A model generated the notes under the pieces. It saw only the letters and a list, made by a program, of their open reading frames with translations. It was not told the origin of the DNA and ran no database searches. Below, in pieces: positions 22,529 to 33,404 of a stretch of 64,000 nt of DNA. This DNA comes from Tausonia pullulans. Lineage: Eukaryota > Basidiomycota > Tremellomycetes > Cystofilobasidiales > Mrakiaceae. A program made the translations under genes and the position numbers. Position 1 is the first letter of the stretch. Each line of letters opens with the position of its first letter. The stretch lies in the NCBI GenBank assembly GCA_951802195.1, contig OX637636.1, forward strand, positions 446,501-510,500. Reading direction: 5' to 3'.

Positions 22529-24023
22529 CTACAGCTTGTACTCGTGCCCGCACTCCTTCTCGATCGCCTGGAACAGCTCCTGCGCCGCGAACCAGGCCTC
22601 GTCCTCGCCGCCGAGCTTGGCAAAGATGTCAGCCGCGTCCTCCTCCGGGAGGGGAACCGAGACGCCGGCAGCGTCCGCCAGGAGCTGAGTCTGGCAAAGG
22701 TTCTCGAGCCGAATGAAGAAGGCGACGGCGGCCTTGAGGTCGGACGCTGCGGACAGGATGCCGTGGTTCTTGAGGCTGGGGGCGGCCGGTGGAAAGGGCC
22801 CTGCGGCGTCAGGGAACTCGCGCGAATACATGAGGCGTTCGAAAGAAAGACGTCGCAAAGACATACATGACGCCCTTGCCGTGGGGTCCGAGGGCCGCGC
22901 AGATCCGTCGGCCTTCTTCATCGTCCTGCACCGCGCGATCCAGGGGAGGAGGAGGAGGAGAAGGAGGAGACGGATCAGGACGAGATCGCCAAGGCGAGGG
23001 GACAGGGGAACGCACCAGGACGACGCCTCCAAAGTCGTCGTACAGGCGAACCGTGTCGCTGAAGGCTGCCCCGTCCGCCGAGGCAATGTCGATGTTGCGA
23101 CCGAGCGTCGCGAAGGCCTTACCATGGATCGAGTGCGAGTGCGCGGCGGCGTTGATGTCGGGACGGACTGCAGGTGGGTGCGAAGGAGCGTCAGCGCGAT
23201 TAAGAGCCTCAGAGGGCTCAAGTCGGCAGACGTACTGGCGTGGATGGCGCCGTGGATGGCGAAGCCGGCCGCATTGTCTGCGTACGAGCGCAGTCGTCGC
23301 GCACACACGGATCAGCCCGAGCAGGGGAGAGGGAGAAGGAGCGCGCGGAACCGGACGCACAGATCTGCGAGTGCGGGTTCTCTGGCCGGCCGCCCTCGAG
23401 GATATTGCCGTCGTGGTCGACCCTCAGCAGGTCCGAGACGCAGAGCAGGTCGAACGCTGGCGACCAGGGCGGGGGCAGGAGGCTGCGCGTCAGGATCGGC
23501 GGCTGGCAAGGCGCCTTCGCGACGGCGGACAGGGACCGGCGTTGACTCACACATGCCGTACGGGTTCAGCCAGAATGAGTGCGGGTCGATGGGATCCCGG
23601 ACGGTGATGTGTCCAGCTGCGAGCAGGAGGGCAGGAGGAGGGCGTCAGGCCAGCGAGCTCGGCGTCTTCACCGGCCAGAGGGCGGCGCGCAGCAGCCGAA
23701 TTGCAGGGCGCCTCGTTTCGTCGATCAGCAGCGACGGACTCACCGACGCCCTCGTCGTAGCCCAGCTTCGCAAAGATGCGGTACGCGGCGGCCTGAATGC
23801 GAGCAACAGCGGCAGCAGCGTCAGCCCGCGTCGAAAAGCAGCAGACACCATGGGGGTGACGGACGAGGTGCTCCTTGAGGTAGGCGCGCTCCTCGAGCTT
23901 CGTCGCAAACGTTGGCCGCTGGACCGGCCGCGTCCGGGCCTGTGTGGCAGGAATCCCCTCCGATCGGAGGACGAGCGTGCCGTGCGCGGAGGTGTTGGTC
24001 TGAGTCTGGGAGGTCGGAGACAT
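22529..24023 (-). CDS. Class II aldolase/adducin-domain protein, copy 1 (Mug14-like)
   Basis: The ATG is at 24023; a multi-exon gene ends at 22529. The protein reads [36 protein letters not shown]-type start of the fold, SFWLNPYG, AAAHSHSIHGKAF (zinc-binding His-X-His), DDFGGVVL, DEEGRRICAALG and MLKNHGILSAASDL (third zinc His in NHG). It ends in a helical region with AWFAAQELFQAIEKE. Class II aldolases cleave or decarboxylate sugar- or hydroxyacid-derived substrates with a divalent metal; fungal members of this branch are of unknown reaction. It is divergent from a second, distantly related copy at 24393. Internal exon borders are approximate. Confidence 0.85.
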
Positions 24024-24392
24024 GGCTGAGGAGTAGGGGGGAGATGCTGGGAGGCGGGTCGATGGCGAGGGACAGGTGGAGGAGCTAATGGAGGGGAGAA
24101 TTCCGGCGGGCGAGCTCCTGCCCTGCCCGCTTGATAGCACGGGAGCCGGCCGGCAACCACCAGCGCGGCGACCCTTCCACGCTTCCGGCTCGGGACGGCA
24201 CCGGGGGATCCATCAGGGATCGGTCCTAAGCCTAGTCAGTCGGCTGAACGTTCGGGGGGAACAGAGGGGGACGAGGGCAAGTCATCGTCGGCGGGCAGGT
24301 TCGCGCGGCCGGCTCGGCCCCTTGTATCCTCCTTCAAGCGCAGCCCCTCGCCCGAACCCCCAACCCCCATCTTCCCACTCTTCGCTCCCACC
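24024..24392. promoter_or_regulatory. Divergent promoter of the two class II aldolase genes
   Basis: A 369-bp gap between outward-facing start codons at 24023 and 24393. It carries a CCGGCCGGCAAC stretch near 24148, whose reverse complement contains the GTTGCCG core seen in three other promoters of the cluster. Expected to co-express both aldolases. Confidence 0.45.
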
Positions 24393-25627
24393 ATGTCTCC
24401 CCTCGTCGAGATTGTCGCCCAGCCCCAAGATTCTGCCGACGGCTCGCGCCCGCGCGTCGCCAAGTTTAAGCGGCCGATGCCACCGACGTTCGACTCGCCC
24501 GCAGCCGAGCAGGCGTTCAAGAAGGGCGCGCTCGCCGGCGCCTGCCGCATCTTCTGCACCCAGGGCTGGGAGAACTCGAACGCCCAGTTCTCGGTCGGTA
24601 CTTCTGTGCTCGCGCTACTTGGTTAGAGGTCCTGTTGCTGACGATCGCCCGCTGCTTCGCAGATCCGCGATCCTGTGCGCTCCGAGTGAGTGGTCGACCT
24701 CCCCCCCCTCTGGCACACCTGCTGGTCTCGCGCTGACGTTGTGACCTCACCCCGCAGCACGTTCTGGATTAACCCCGCCGGCGTCTCGCTCGCCTGCATG
24801 AACGTGTCGGCCCTGGTCCAGATCGATATCGAGGGCAACATCGTCGCCGGGCCGTCCGACGCCGTCTGTGCGTCCTGCGCGCTCTCGCCCTTCCCCCTGG
24901 TGCAGCCAGAGAGCTGATGGCCGCAACCCCCCCCCCCCCTTCCCGCCGCGCAGACGACATCGACGGGGTCTCGCTCCACCTGGCCATCTACGAGACGCGG
25001 CCCGAGATCGGGTCCGTCATCCACGCGCACACGCTCAACGCGAGAACATTCTCGATGCAGGGGCGCGAGATCGACATGATCTGTCAGGTGCGCGCGCGTC
25101 CCTCCCCCCCACGACGTCTTGAGCTTAGACAGAGGCTGACCCCGGCTTGCTCTGCCGCAGGACTCGTGCACTTTCTTCAGGAAGTGCCACGTCCTCCCGC
25201 TCAAGGCGGCCAACAACGCCCGGACGGACCGCAAGGCGATCCAGGACGTGCTGCAAGATGGCAAGACACTCATCCTCCAGCACAAGGGCCTGCTGACGGT
25301 CGGAGCGTCGGTCGAGTGCGCGCTGAGCTATTTCATCAGAATGGATGGACTGGCAAAGGTCCAGCTGCTCGCCGAGGTGCGTTCTCCCTCCTTCGCCCCA
25401 TGCTTGGCGGTCAGGACCCCGACGTCCCCCGCGGCCGCTTCCCTCGCTGACTCTTTTGTCTGCAGGCCGCCGCTCGAGGCCGAGGCTCCGGATGGACCGT
25501 CAAGGTCGGCGAGGAGGAGGTCGCGTTCACGTACGAGAACACGGGCAGCGAACACCACGCGTGGCTGATGGCGCTGCCCTACTACGAGCGCCTGGCGAGG
25601 CGCGGGGGCGGCGAGCATCTGCTGTAG
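24393..25627 (+). CDS. Class II aldolase/adducin-domain protein, copy 2
   Basis: ATG at 24393; six or seven exons to the stop at 25627. The reading includes AGACRIFCTQGWENSN, FWINPAGVSLACMN, LHLAIYETRPEIGSVIHAHT (His-X-His zinc pair), FSMQGREIDMICQDSCTFF and LILQHKGLLTVGASVECAL. The third zinc His is kept, but the usual NHG is HKG here. The C-terminus (YENTGSEHHAWLMALPYYE) is longer than in bacterial fuculose-phosphate-type enzymes. Compared with copy 1 it is clearly a separate subfamily, so the pair may catalyse different steps or form a mixed enzyme; that is inference. Confidence 0.83.
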
Positions 25628-26147
25628 AGGCCCGCTGCGTCGGGCCACCTTGGATTCATGCCTGTTTGTCTCCCTCTTTGGCGCCCGCGTCCTGTCCCTG
25701 CGCCAGTCGGTGCCTGGCTGGCGATGTCGGCCAGCTGCAAATGGGGCGATGCTCAGCGACGCCGCTCTTGCGCTGCTGGACGAGACAACGCCATGCGAGG
25801 GAGCATACCCTCCTCTTCGCCTCATCACCCTGCGCACCTCTCTTATGCCCATCGGTGGTGCTCGCGCGCCCGAGAGCATCCCAGCCATCGTGTGCGCAGT
25901 CGTCGACCGGCGAGGCCTGCGACCGCGATTTTGCCGCCGAACGCGGCGATCGACCGGCCAACGCCGAGAGGCCGCCAACTTGGACGGCTACTTACGCCGG
26001 CCTCCACTCTGCCCTCCCAGGAACGACGGCCTTCTCATCTCGTCTTCCTCGACTGCACCCTGCCCTGCATCCCCATCCGCACACCCGTCCCCTTCGCCCC
26101 TTCCCTCTTCCTTCCCAGCCCAGCCACCCTCTCCCCTTCCTTCCGCC
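25628..26147. promoter_or_regulatory. Intergenic region upstream of the aminotransferase
   Basis: About 520 bp; no convincing exon. It contains GCCGCCAACTTGG at 25971-25983, a reverse-strand variant of the AAGTTG(C/G)CG motif, and pyrimidine-rich sequence from 26040 up to the ATG at 26148, typical of highly expressed fungal promoters. Confidence 0.4.
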
Positions 26148-27975
26148 ATGGTCGCCGCCTCCCTCCCCCACGCCGAGCCCTTTGGCCCGGTCCCTGTGCT
26201 GCCTGCCGACCCGTGCGTGCCGTCTCCCTGCCTCTGCCCTTCGATCCTGCCGGCTGACGGCCGGCTCTCACGGACGCCCGCAGCATGTTTGAGCTCACGA
26301 CGTCCTTCCAGGCCGACCCGTTCCCGCAAAAGGTCAGCCTCGGCGCCGGCGCGTATAAGGACGACGAGGGCAAGCCCTGGATCCTGCCCTCAGTCAAGCT
26401 CGCGACCGAGCGCCTGATGAGCGATCCGCTCATGAACCACGAGTATCAGGGCATCGCGGGCCTCCCGAGCTTCGTCGAAGCTGCCGCGAAGCTCGTGCTT
26501 GGCCCGGAGGTCGCCGCGTCCGGCCGCGTCGCGTCGGTCCAAACGATCAGGTGTGTCGCTTGTGCGCTCGAGGCCAACCGACCAGACCTCCGCGCTAACC
26601 TGCAGCCTTCCTTGCGCAGCGGCACTGGCGCATGCCACCTCGGCGCGCTCTTCCTCAGCCGGTTCTACAACTTCCCTGCAGGCAAGAAGGTCTACATCCC
26701 CAGTGCGCCCTGGTCGACCCTCCTGCTCTTTCCTCGGCGCCCGCTGACCCTTTTCCCGCTGTCCATCGTCAGGCCCGACGTGGATGAACCACAACGCCGT
26801 CCTCGAGCACGTCGGCATCGAGCCGGTCGACTACGCCTACTACGACAACGCGAGCAAATCGTTCGACTTTGCCGGATTCGTCGACGCAGTCGAGACGGCG
26901 CCTGAACGGTCCGTCTTCCTCCTGCACGCCTGCGCGCACAACCCGACCGGCTTCGACCCAAGCCCGGACCAGTGGAAGGTCCTGGCCGAGATTTTCTGTG
27001 CGTCCGTTCCATCGCCCTCGTCGCTCCGAGCGGCTCTGGCAGCCGACTCAGGCTCACCCCACCTTGTACCGCCCGCCTCGACAGACCGCCGCAGCCACTT
27101 TGCGTTTTGGGACTCAGCCTACCAGGGCTTCACGAGCGGCAGCCTCGAGACGGATCGCTTGTCAGTCCGACATCGCTACTGCTCCGTGCTGCTCCCCCCG
27201 AGCGTCGCCGCTGACCGCGACGTACCTCCATCATTCGCAGCGCCATCGACCTCTTCACGAACCGCCCGGAGGGCGCCATCCCGGGCCTCGTCGCCCAGTC
27301 CTTCTCGAAGAACTGCGGCCTGTACGGCCAACGCGTCGGCTGCTTGCACGTGCTCTGCTCGAGTGCCGAGCAGAAGACGGCCATCTTCTCGCAGCTCAAG
27401 GCGCTGACGAGGGTCGAGATCTCGACACCTCCTGCTTTTGGAGGTCGCATCGTGAGTCGGCTTCCTCACGCCCCCACTCCCCTTCAACGCTCTTAAGAGG
27501 TCTGACTCGTCCTCCCCCCCTCCCCCCACATCTCGCTCTGCTCCCCTATGTCTGGCAGGTCGACCTCGTCCTCAGCACTCCCGATATCTACGAGCAGTGG
27601 TCGAAGGACATCTCGACCATGTCATCGCGCATCAAGGCCAGCCGGGCCGCGCTCCGAGACGGCCTCCAGGCCGCGGGAACGCCCGGCACGTGGGACCACA
27701 TCGTCGAGCAGCAGGGCATGTTCTCCTACACGGGCCTGACGGCGCCGCAATGCAAGGCCCTCGTCGAGCAGCACCACATTTATCTGCCCGACAACGGCCG
27801 GATCAGGTGCGTCCTTCTCTCGCTCGCTCGCCCTCCCGAACCGAGGAAGGGCCGCTAACGCCCGACCGTCCGATCGTCCGACCGTGTCCCCTGCAGCATG
27901 GCCGGCATCAACACCAAGAACTGCGCGTACGTCGTACGGTGCTTTGACCAGGTCGTGCGCGAGTTCCCGATCTAG
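26148..27975 (+). CDS. Aspartate aminotransferase, PLP fold type I
   Basis: ATG at 26148; about nine exons to TAG 27973-27975. Ordered motifs: LTTSFQADPFPQKVSLGAGA; NHEYQGIAGLPSFVEAAAKL; GTGACHLGALFLSRFY; LLHACAHNPTGFDPSPDQW (the NPTG motif); FWDSAYQGF (Asp/Tyr cofactor contacts); QSFSKNCGLYGQRVG, with the Schiff-base Lys; and the Arg near the C-terminus (YVVRCFDQVV). It matches eukaryotic aspartate aminotransferases in length and order; they interconvert aspartate/2-oxoglutarate and oxaloacetate/glutamate. No mitochondrial presequence is evident in the short first exon. Within the cluster it may handle an amino acid released by the ring-opening enzyme. The stop codon overlaps that of the opposite-strand neighbour. 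Confidence 0.9.
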
Positions 27976-29050
27976 GCGTCGTGGTCGGGCAGGCCGACGT
28001 GCTTGCGGGTCCAGACGAGGCTGTACAGCGAGGGCGGATGGTTGTAGATCTATGAAGCGGCACGTAGCACCTCTCCCTCACGCCCTCAGTCCTCTGGCAG
28101 ACGCGCCTGCGACTGGCTCGTCTCCTGGTAGTGGTGCCTTTGTGACGCTGCGCGGGGCGCGACCAGAGAAGCGCTTGGTCAGCCGCGCGCGCCCGATAAA
28201 CAGACCGAGCAGGTCAGAGGGAAGGGAGGTCACACGCCCGTCTCCAGGTTGGAGTAAGCCTCGTTTAGCTGCTGCATCTTCTCGAGGTCAGCGCCCAGCG
28301 CCCGGACGATCCGAATGGAGGTGCAGGACCAGTCGGCGGGATGCGTCCTTGGCGACGTCGTCCGAGGGCAGCGCGTTCATCTCGGCGGTGGCGAGCCCAA
28401 GCGACCGGTAGAGGCATCGAAGGTCCTTGAGGACGAAGATCACCGGAGCATGTTCGGGCGGGTCGGGCGCGGCTTGCGTCGATGGCGGCGGTGTCTTGTC
28501 CTTGCCAGGAGGAGCCATCGGCTCGCCGCCCGCTTTCTCATCAATTTGTTTCAGGAGAGCTGTTGGGGGGGGGGAAGCGCGGCGGGTGTGTCAGCCGCGA
28601 AGCAAGATTTCCGGAGGACGGGAGAGGGGGAGAACCTCCTGCATTTGTCGGCGCCTTCTTCTCGACTCTGCGTCGACTTTCAGTCTCTCCCAAGACGGCG
28701 GGCTCGTCAGCAACGCGCGCCGTTCGGGCAGGAAGAGGGGTGGGAGTTGACGGACCTCCGCCGCTGCCTTGGAGTCGCGGCGCTGGCCGGACAAAATCGG
28801 CGAGCTGGAGGCACTGGCTGCGCCTCCTGCAGCAACCGATCCCTCTCCTTCTCCGCGTCGCGCAGGCGTTCCTGCGCAGATCGGTCAGCGACCGACGCCG
28901 ACCACGGTGGAGGAAGAATAAATGAACCTGCTCCTTCCTCTTTTCGTCCACCTGCCAGAGTGGGGTTGGAACTCAGCGCTGAGGGCGAACCTTTGACCTT
29001 AACAGGACCCGCCGGAGGAAGTCCCGGACGTCCATTTCGCGATGCACCAT
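27972..29050 (-). CDS. Uncharacterised coiled-coil protein
   Basis: On the minus strand a start at 29050 gives MVHREMDVRDFLRRVLLRSK. Short exons follow: VDEKRKEQ, then ERLRDAEKERDRLLQEAQ (a strong coiled coil), a Pro/Ala region, LLKQIDEKAGGE and VIFVLKDLRCLYRSLGLATA. A further helical stretch, IRIVRALGADLEKMQQLNEA, and a terminal exon LYSLVWTRKHVGLPDHDA end at the TAG 27974-27972. Some junctions would need GC-AG introns (near 28245 and 28105), so the 3' half is provisional. The helical, charged make-up suggests a structural or complex-forming protein such as a kinetochore or spindle component, but I do not recognise a family. Confidence 0.5.
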
Positions 29051-30012
29051 GATGGACAAAGAAAGCGCCTCAGAGATCATCGATGAGATTTGTGAGTGTC
29101 GATCGTTCGGCTCGTCGACTGGAGCAAGTCTTTTGTGCGCGCTGAGCACTTTTTTAAAAATAAACCGGAAGACGCATTCTTCTACGAACCAGACACGGAC
29201 AACGACGGTCACTCTAGCGCCGAGGAGCCACTTGAGCTGAGCGAGTCGGGCCGGGAGAAACAGGAGGTTAGTCTCCTGCTTATCAGCTCGGCCCTCCCTC
29301 TCCGGGGAACTCGAGTGACAAAATCTTTCTCCTGTAAAAGTACGCCAATTTGGATGTCGGAGACCCTATGTGGATCGAGACCAGTGTTGAGATGATAGAG
29401 AGTGCGGATAACCAAAAGGTGGGCTCACATCTCGACGTTCCGAGAGGGAAGCCATTATAGATTACTACCATACTCCCTTTGGCGCGCAGGGAAACTGATT
29501 GACGAGTCAGACTCGGAGAACTATTCTTCCTCGAGCTTCTCCTCCTCCAACAGCACCAGTGACGATGAGTCTGACTCGGACGACAGCGGTTCCTGCGCCG
29601 GTCCAGACGCCGGCTCCAACGCAAATCTCCGACATTTTAACGGCATTGCCGAGGAATGGTTCAAGGCTCATCCTTGTCTCAAAGTGTGTCTGTTCCCTTT
29701 TTCTTCTCACAATTGAGCCTGCTGTCTTTGATGCGCTCTTTCTTCTTCTCTCTTGCAGCGCATGCTCTGGGACTGGGAGCTCCAGCTCGCTGTCTCATGG
29801 CACGCGCATCGCTACCATCGCGAAAATGACGACGAGACGAGCCGGCTGTGTTTGTCTGCGGAATGCTGTGCATCGATGTGCTTGAGGCGCTCGCGGACGA
29901 GGAAGAGCTTGAGACGCTGCCTCCGGAGCTAGACCTGGAGGGGGCTAATGCTGCCGCTGTTGCCTACGCTCTCGCTTCCTTCGCTTCATCGACCACAGCG
30001 GAGAACGGGTAG
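29049..30012 (+). CDS. Uncharacterised acidic Ser-rich protein
   Basis: A candidate start ATGATG at 29049 leads to KESASEIIDEI and a GTGAGT donor near 29090. Later coding blocks are AEHFFKNKPEDAFFYEPDTD; YANLDVGDPMWIETSVEMIE (after AAAAG at 29340); an acidic Ser/Asp tract around 29505-29600 (SDSENYSSSS, DDESDSDDSGS); RHFNGIAEEWFKAHPCLK; RMLWDWELQLAVSWHAHRYH; and a final ALADEEELETLPPELDLEG block to TAG near 30012. The exon-intron structure in the last 200 bp is unclear because the last two blocks are in different frames. No family recognised. Its start codon overlaps that of the opposite-strand neighbour, so one of the two starts is probably wrong. Confidence 0.4.
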
Positions 30013-30718
30013 CAACAGGTCACACCTCCATGTCGACGAATTACGGCGACGCCCTTTCAGCGGCAGCCTCAACTGGTGGTGTCACTGGTCTCCCCGACGC
30101 TGTGCTGGGTGGGCTCTTTGACGGAGGAGGGGGGAGCAGTAGAACTAGAGACTGAAGAAGGGCGACACGCTTGTTTGCTTGGATTCGTTTCATGACGTTC
30201 ATATGATGACTTAGGAGATCCCGATCCGTAGCTCAACAGCGAACGAGGTTTTTTTCTTCGCTTTGCCCTGCCGAACAGATTAAGGAGACTCCACCTTAAC
30301 GCGATGATCGTTGCGAGTTGGCAGAGAGAGATAGGGAAAGAAACGATGGACAGACAAGGGCCACTAAAATCATTATACCACAAGCGGGAAAATCGGAAGC
30401 AATCAATGTCAGCATAAGAGAGGTCGATAGGCCCCTTGACGACCGGGGAGGGAAACAGGACGACGGAACGCTTAGGGACTCATCGGTCGTCACCGCTTGG
30501 CCCTTTCGGCCCTCGACCGCCGATCTTCCTGTCAACGCCAGCAGTTGCGACCAGTCACCCCAACTATCGCCCACAACCCGACACCTCGTTCCCAACTCAG
30601 AGAGCGCTGGTCGTCTCTTTTGATTCTCTACTCTGTCTCCTCGTTCCCCATTTGCCATCTTTCTACGTTCTCACCCTCTTCGTCTCCCCCTCTTCCTCAT
30701 TCGACCCGATCCCTGGTC
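30013..30718. other. Intergenic region between the acidic protein and the SDR gene
   Basis: About 700 bp. No exon with supporting splice sites or family similarity was seen. The last 200 bp before 30719 are CT-rich (for example TCTCCCCCTCTTCCTC), consistent with a fungal promoter. Confidence 0.4.
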
Positions 30719-32767
30719 ATGTCTCGACGCGACTGCGAAACTTACGTCTTTGACAGCTTCAACATCGAGGTCATCATTAAGGGTGAGTCAGAATCTAGTC
30801 GTATCTCTGGTGGTCTTCTGCTCACTTGCTATCTTGAAGTCTTTCGTTTCTCCGTCTTCAGTCAGTTGCCCTCGTCTTCTCTCTCGGTCTTACCCGTCTC
30901 GACGCGCCGTTAGTGCCTGCCGCCTAGCTCGCTGGCTGGCCCACTTTTTGTGCTCGTTTCCCCTCTAATCGAGGGTAAGAAATCCTCCCTCTTCACTCAT
31001 CAGAAGTTTGGGATTCGTGTTGAAAACAGCTATCTGAGTTCTCAATGCGCTTAGGCCGCCGCCCTCTCACGCGCTTATCCGTCCTACCATCCGGAGCTTA
31101 ACACCACTTTTCCTGGTCGTTCGCTCTAGGCCCCTTCTTTGCAATCTTTGTCCCTCTTATGTTACGAGGCCAGGGATATCCCTGGTCCTCCCTGCCGTGC
31201 CAATGGGCGGTCGCTTATGCGGTCTTTATCTACCTCTACGGTCCGTCGTCGTTGTCGATATCTGTTGTCCCCATAACAGAACAGCAACACTGAACCTCAT
31301 TTTAATCACGAAGCCTTCTCCACCTACGTTGTCCGACTCGCTCTCTCTCCACACAAGCCCTACCCTCCTTGGAACCCTCCGCGCATTCAACGGTGGGAAG
31401 ACGAGCTCGTCCTCATCACGGGCGGTGCTGGAGGCGTCGGTGGACTCCTGGCGGAGACCCTGGCAATGCGTGGAGTGAATGTTGTAGTGCTGGACATCAA
31501 GGAGGGCGAGTGGGAGAGGGATGTGGGGCGTGAGTTCAATCTGCCCCCTTCAGCCGAGCTGGTCGTGATTCGCTGAATTGAATCTGGGGAACAGAGAACA
31601 ACATCTCTTTCTACAAGTGCGATGTCAGCAGCAAGGCTGAGGTGGAGCACGTCGCTAGGCAGATTCAGGAGGAGGTTCGTCTGTCGTGTCTCCCTTCAAC
31701 TCGAGATCACACGCTGATCGAAACCTCTACCCCAGCTCGGCGACCCGACAATGCTTATCAACAATGCCGGCATCGTCCACGGCAAAAAGATACTCGACCT
31801 CACCGAACGCGACGTCAACGAGTGCGTCGGATGACGCCCGGCAATTGACTTACTGTTCTCTCATTTCTGACACTCGCTTTCTCTGTAGAACCATCGGCGT
31901 CAACCTCATCTCGCACTTTTGGACGATCCAGGCCTTCCTTCCTGGTATGCTCAAAGCCAAGCGCGGTCACATTGTCAGTTGACTTTCGTTCGATCCACTA
32001 AGCGCACGCTGACCGCTCACCATCACCCTTTCAGATGACCGTCTCGAGTGTAATGGGTATGGTCGGAAGCGCCCGGCTCAGTGCGTCTCTCCTCGCTTGA
32101 CTTCTGGTTTTTGGCTCACATATCTCTTCCAACCGCAGCCGACTACACCGCTACCAAGGCTGCCCTCCTCCAGCTGCACGAGTCCCTCCGATTTGAGCTT
32201 GATTCACAGTCGATCCCCATTTTCATCTATCTCTTCTCCTCCTTCCCTGCTAACATGGCTCCCGAAATTACCCTCAGGTACAACGCCCCCAAAATTCTCA
32301 CCTCCCTCGTCATCCCCTCAGTGATTCATACCCGCCTCTTCAGCACATCGACCCTTACCAAGTCCCGCGTCTTCCGATTCTTCAGTCCAGAGCTCGAACC
32401 GCACCAGGTCGTCAAAAGGATGGTCGCTGTGCTTGGTGGTGCGGAGGGAGAGACGATCATGATGCCGAAGTGGGTGGACCGGCCGTCAAGAGATGGTTCG
32501 CGTGGTGACTGACTCGCTCTTATAGCTACGTCAAGTTTGTACCTTACGTCCGCTGGCTCCCGGGTGTCAGGGAGCTGCTTCAATGGGTATGTATTAATGC
32601 TCCCTCTTATCTCCTATCCTCCGCCTCGTAGCTTACGAGGTCTCCCTCCCGCTCTCGCGCAGTTCACGGGCGCGGACCACGCGCTCGACGGATTCGTTCG
32701 GTACAGCAGCAGTAATGCAGAAGCGTCGTCGCCGGCTGGGGAGAGTGCTAAGGCCAAAACGCTGTGA
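30719..32767 (+). CDS. Short-chain dehydrogenase/reductase with N-terminal membrane region
   Basis: ATG at 30719 (MSRRDCETYVFDSFNIEVIIK), then poorly resolved exons to about 31380. The catalytic domain follows: WEDELVLITGGAGGVGGLLA (TGXXXGXG cofactor motif), VVVLDIKEGEW, FYKCDVSS, MLINNAGIVHGKKI (NNAG), VNLISHFWTIQAFLPGM, MTVSSVMGMVG (catalytic Ser) and YTATKAALLQLHESL (YXXXK). The C-terminal part (KILTSLVIPSVIHTRLF) and end at 32767 match the membrane-associated DHRS/17-beta-HSD11-like branch, which acts on lipids, retinoids or steroids. The exact substrate and the first exons are uncertain. Confidence 0.82.
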
Positions 32768-33404
32768 TGAAAGGGAGAGATGACACCTCTGTTAATATTC
32801 ACAAAACTCCTAGTCGATCTACAGACACGAGTGTCGAGGTATGGCCGTGAAAAAAGCGTTATACGGTAATTAAGAAAGCACAAAAGGAGGTTCATGGGCT
32901 TTATTTGAAGCCTACTCTCAGCCTATGTGTTCTTTAGGTTGTCGAACCGTAGTGAAAGTGGGGTTATTGACGAAAGCTGCGGAAGTGTTCTGAGCGCCGA
33001 ATCGAGCCTTCCTCTTCCTGGAATGAAAATTTCCACCCAACATCCAAGCCCTCCCCTACCTCACCTCCTTCATCCCCCTGACTGACAGCCTAAAATCTTC
33101 CATCTCCGCGGAAAAGAAGTCTTCCGACAAGGAGTGAATACTGGAGGGGATACTTTCTAATCCGCATCAGCCGCATGAGGGCCGGCTGATCCGGCTGAGT
33201 AATCTGCGGCCGGGACGATAGAAAGACGTCCAGCGGTCCGTCCACATTGACTTTTTTTTTTCCTTGGCTATCTGATCGGCAATGGACTTGCTCCACTGCT
33301 CAAGGCGAAGGGCTCATTATCATGTAGATGGAAATTGAGATACTATTAACCAAGGAAGGGCGATTTACTCACCAACATCACTGCTATATTCAACACCCAC
33401 TTTC

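Noticed and set aside
2544-27975. Secondary-metabolite biosynthesis cluster
   Set aside because: No polyketide synthase, non-ribosomal peptide synthetase, terpene cyclase or prenyltransferase was seen. The enzyme set fits breakdown better than synthesis.
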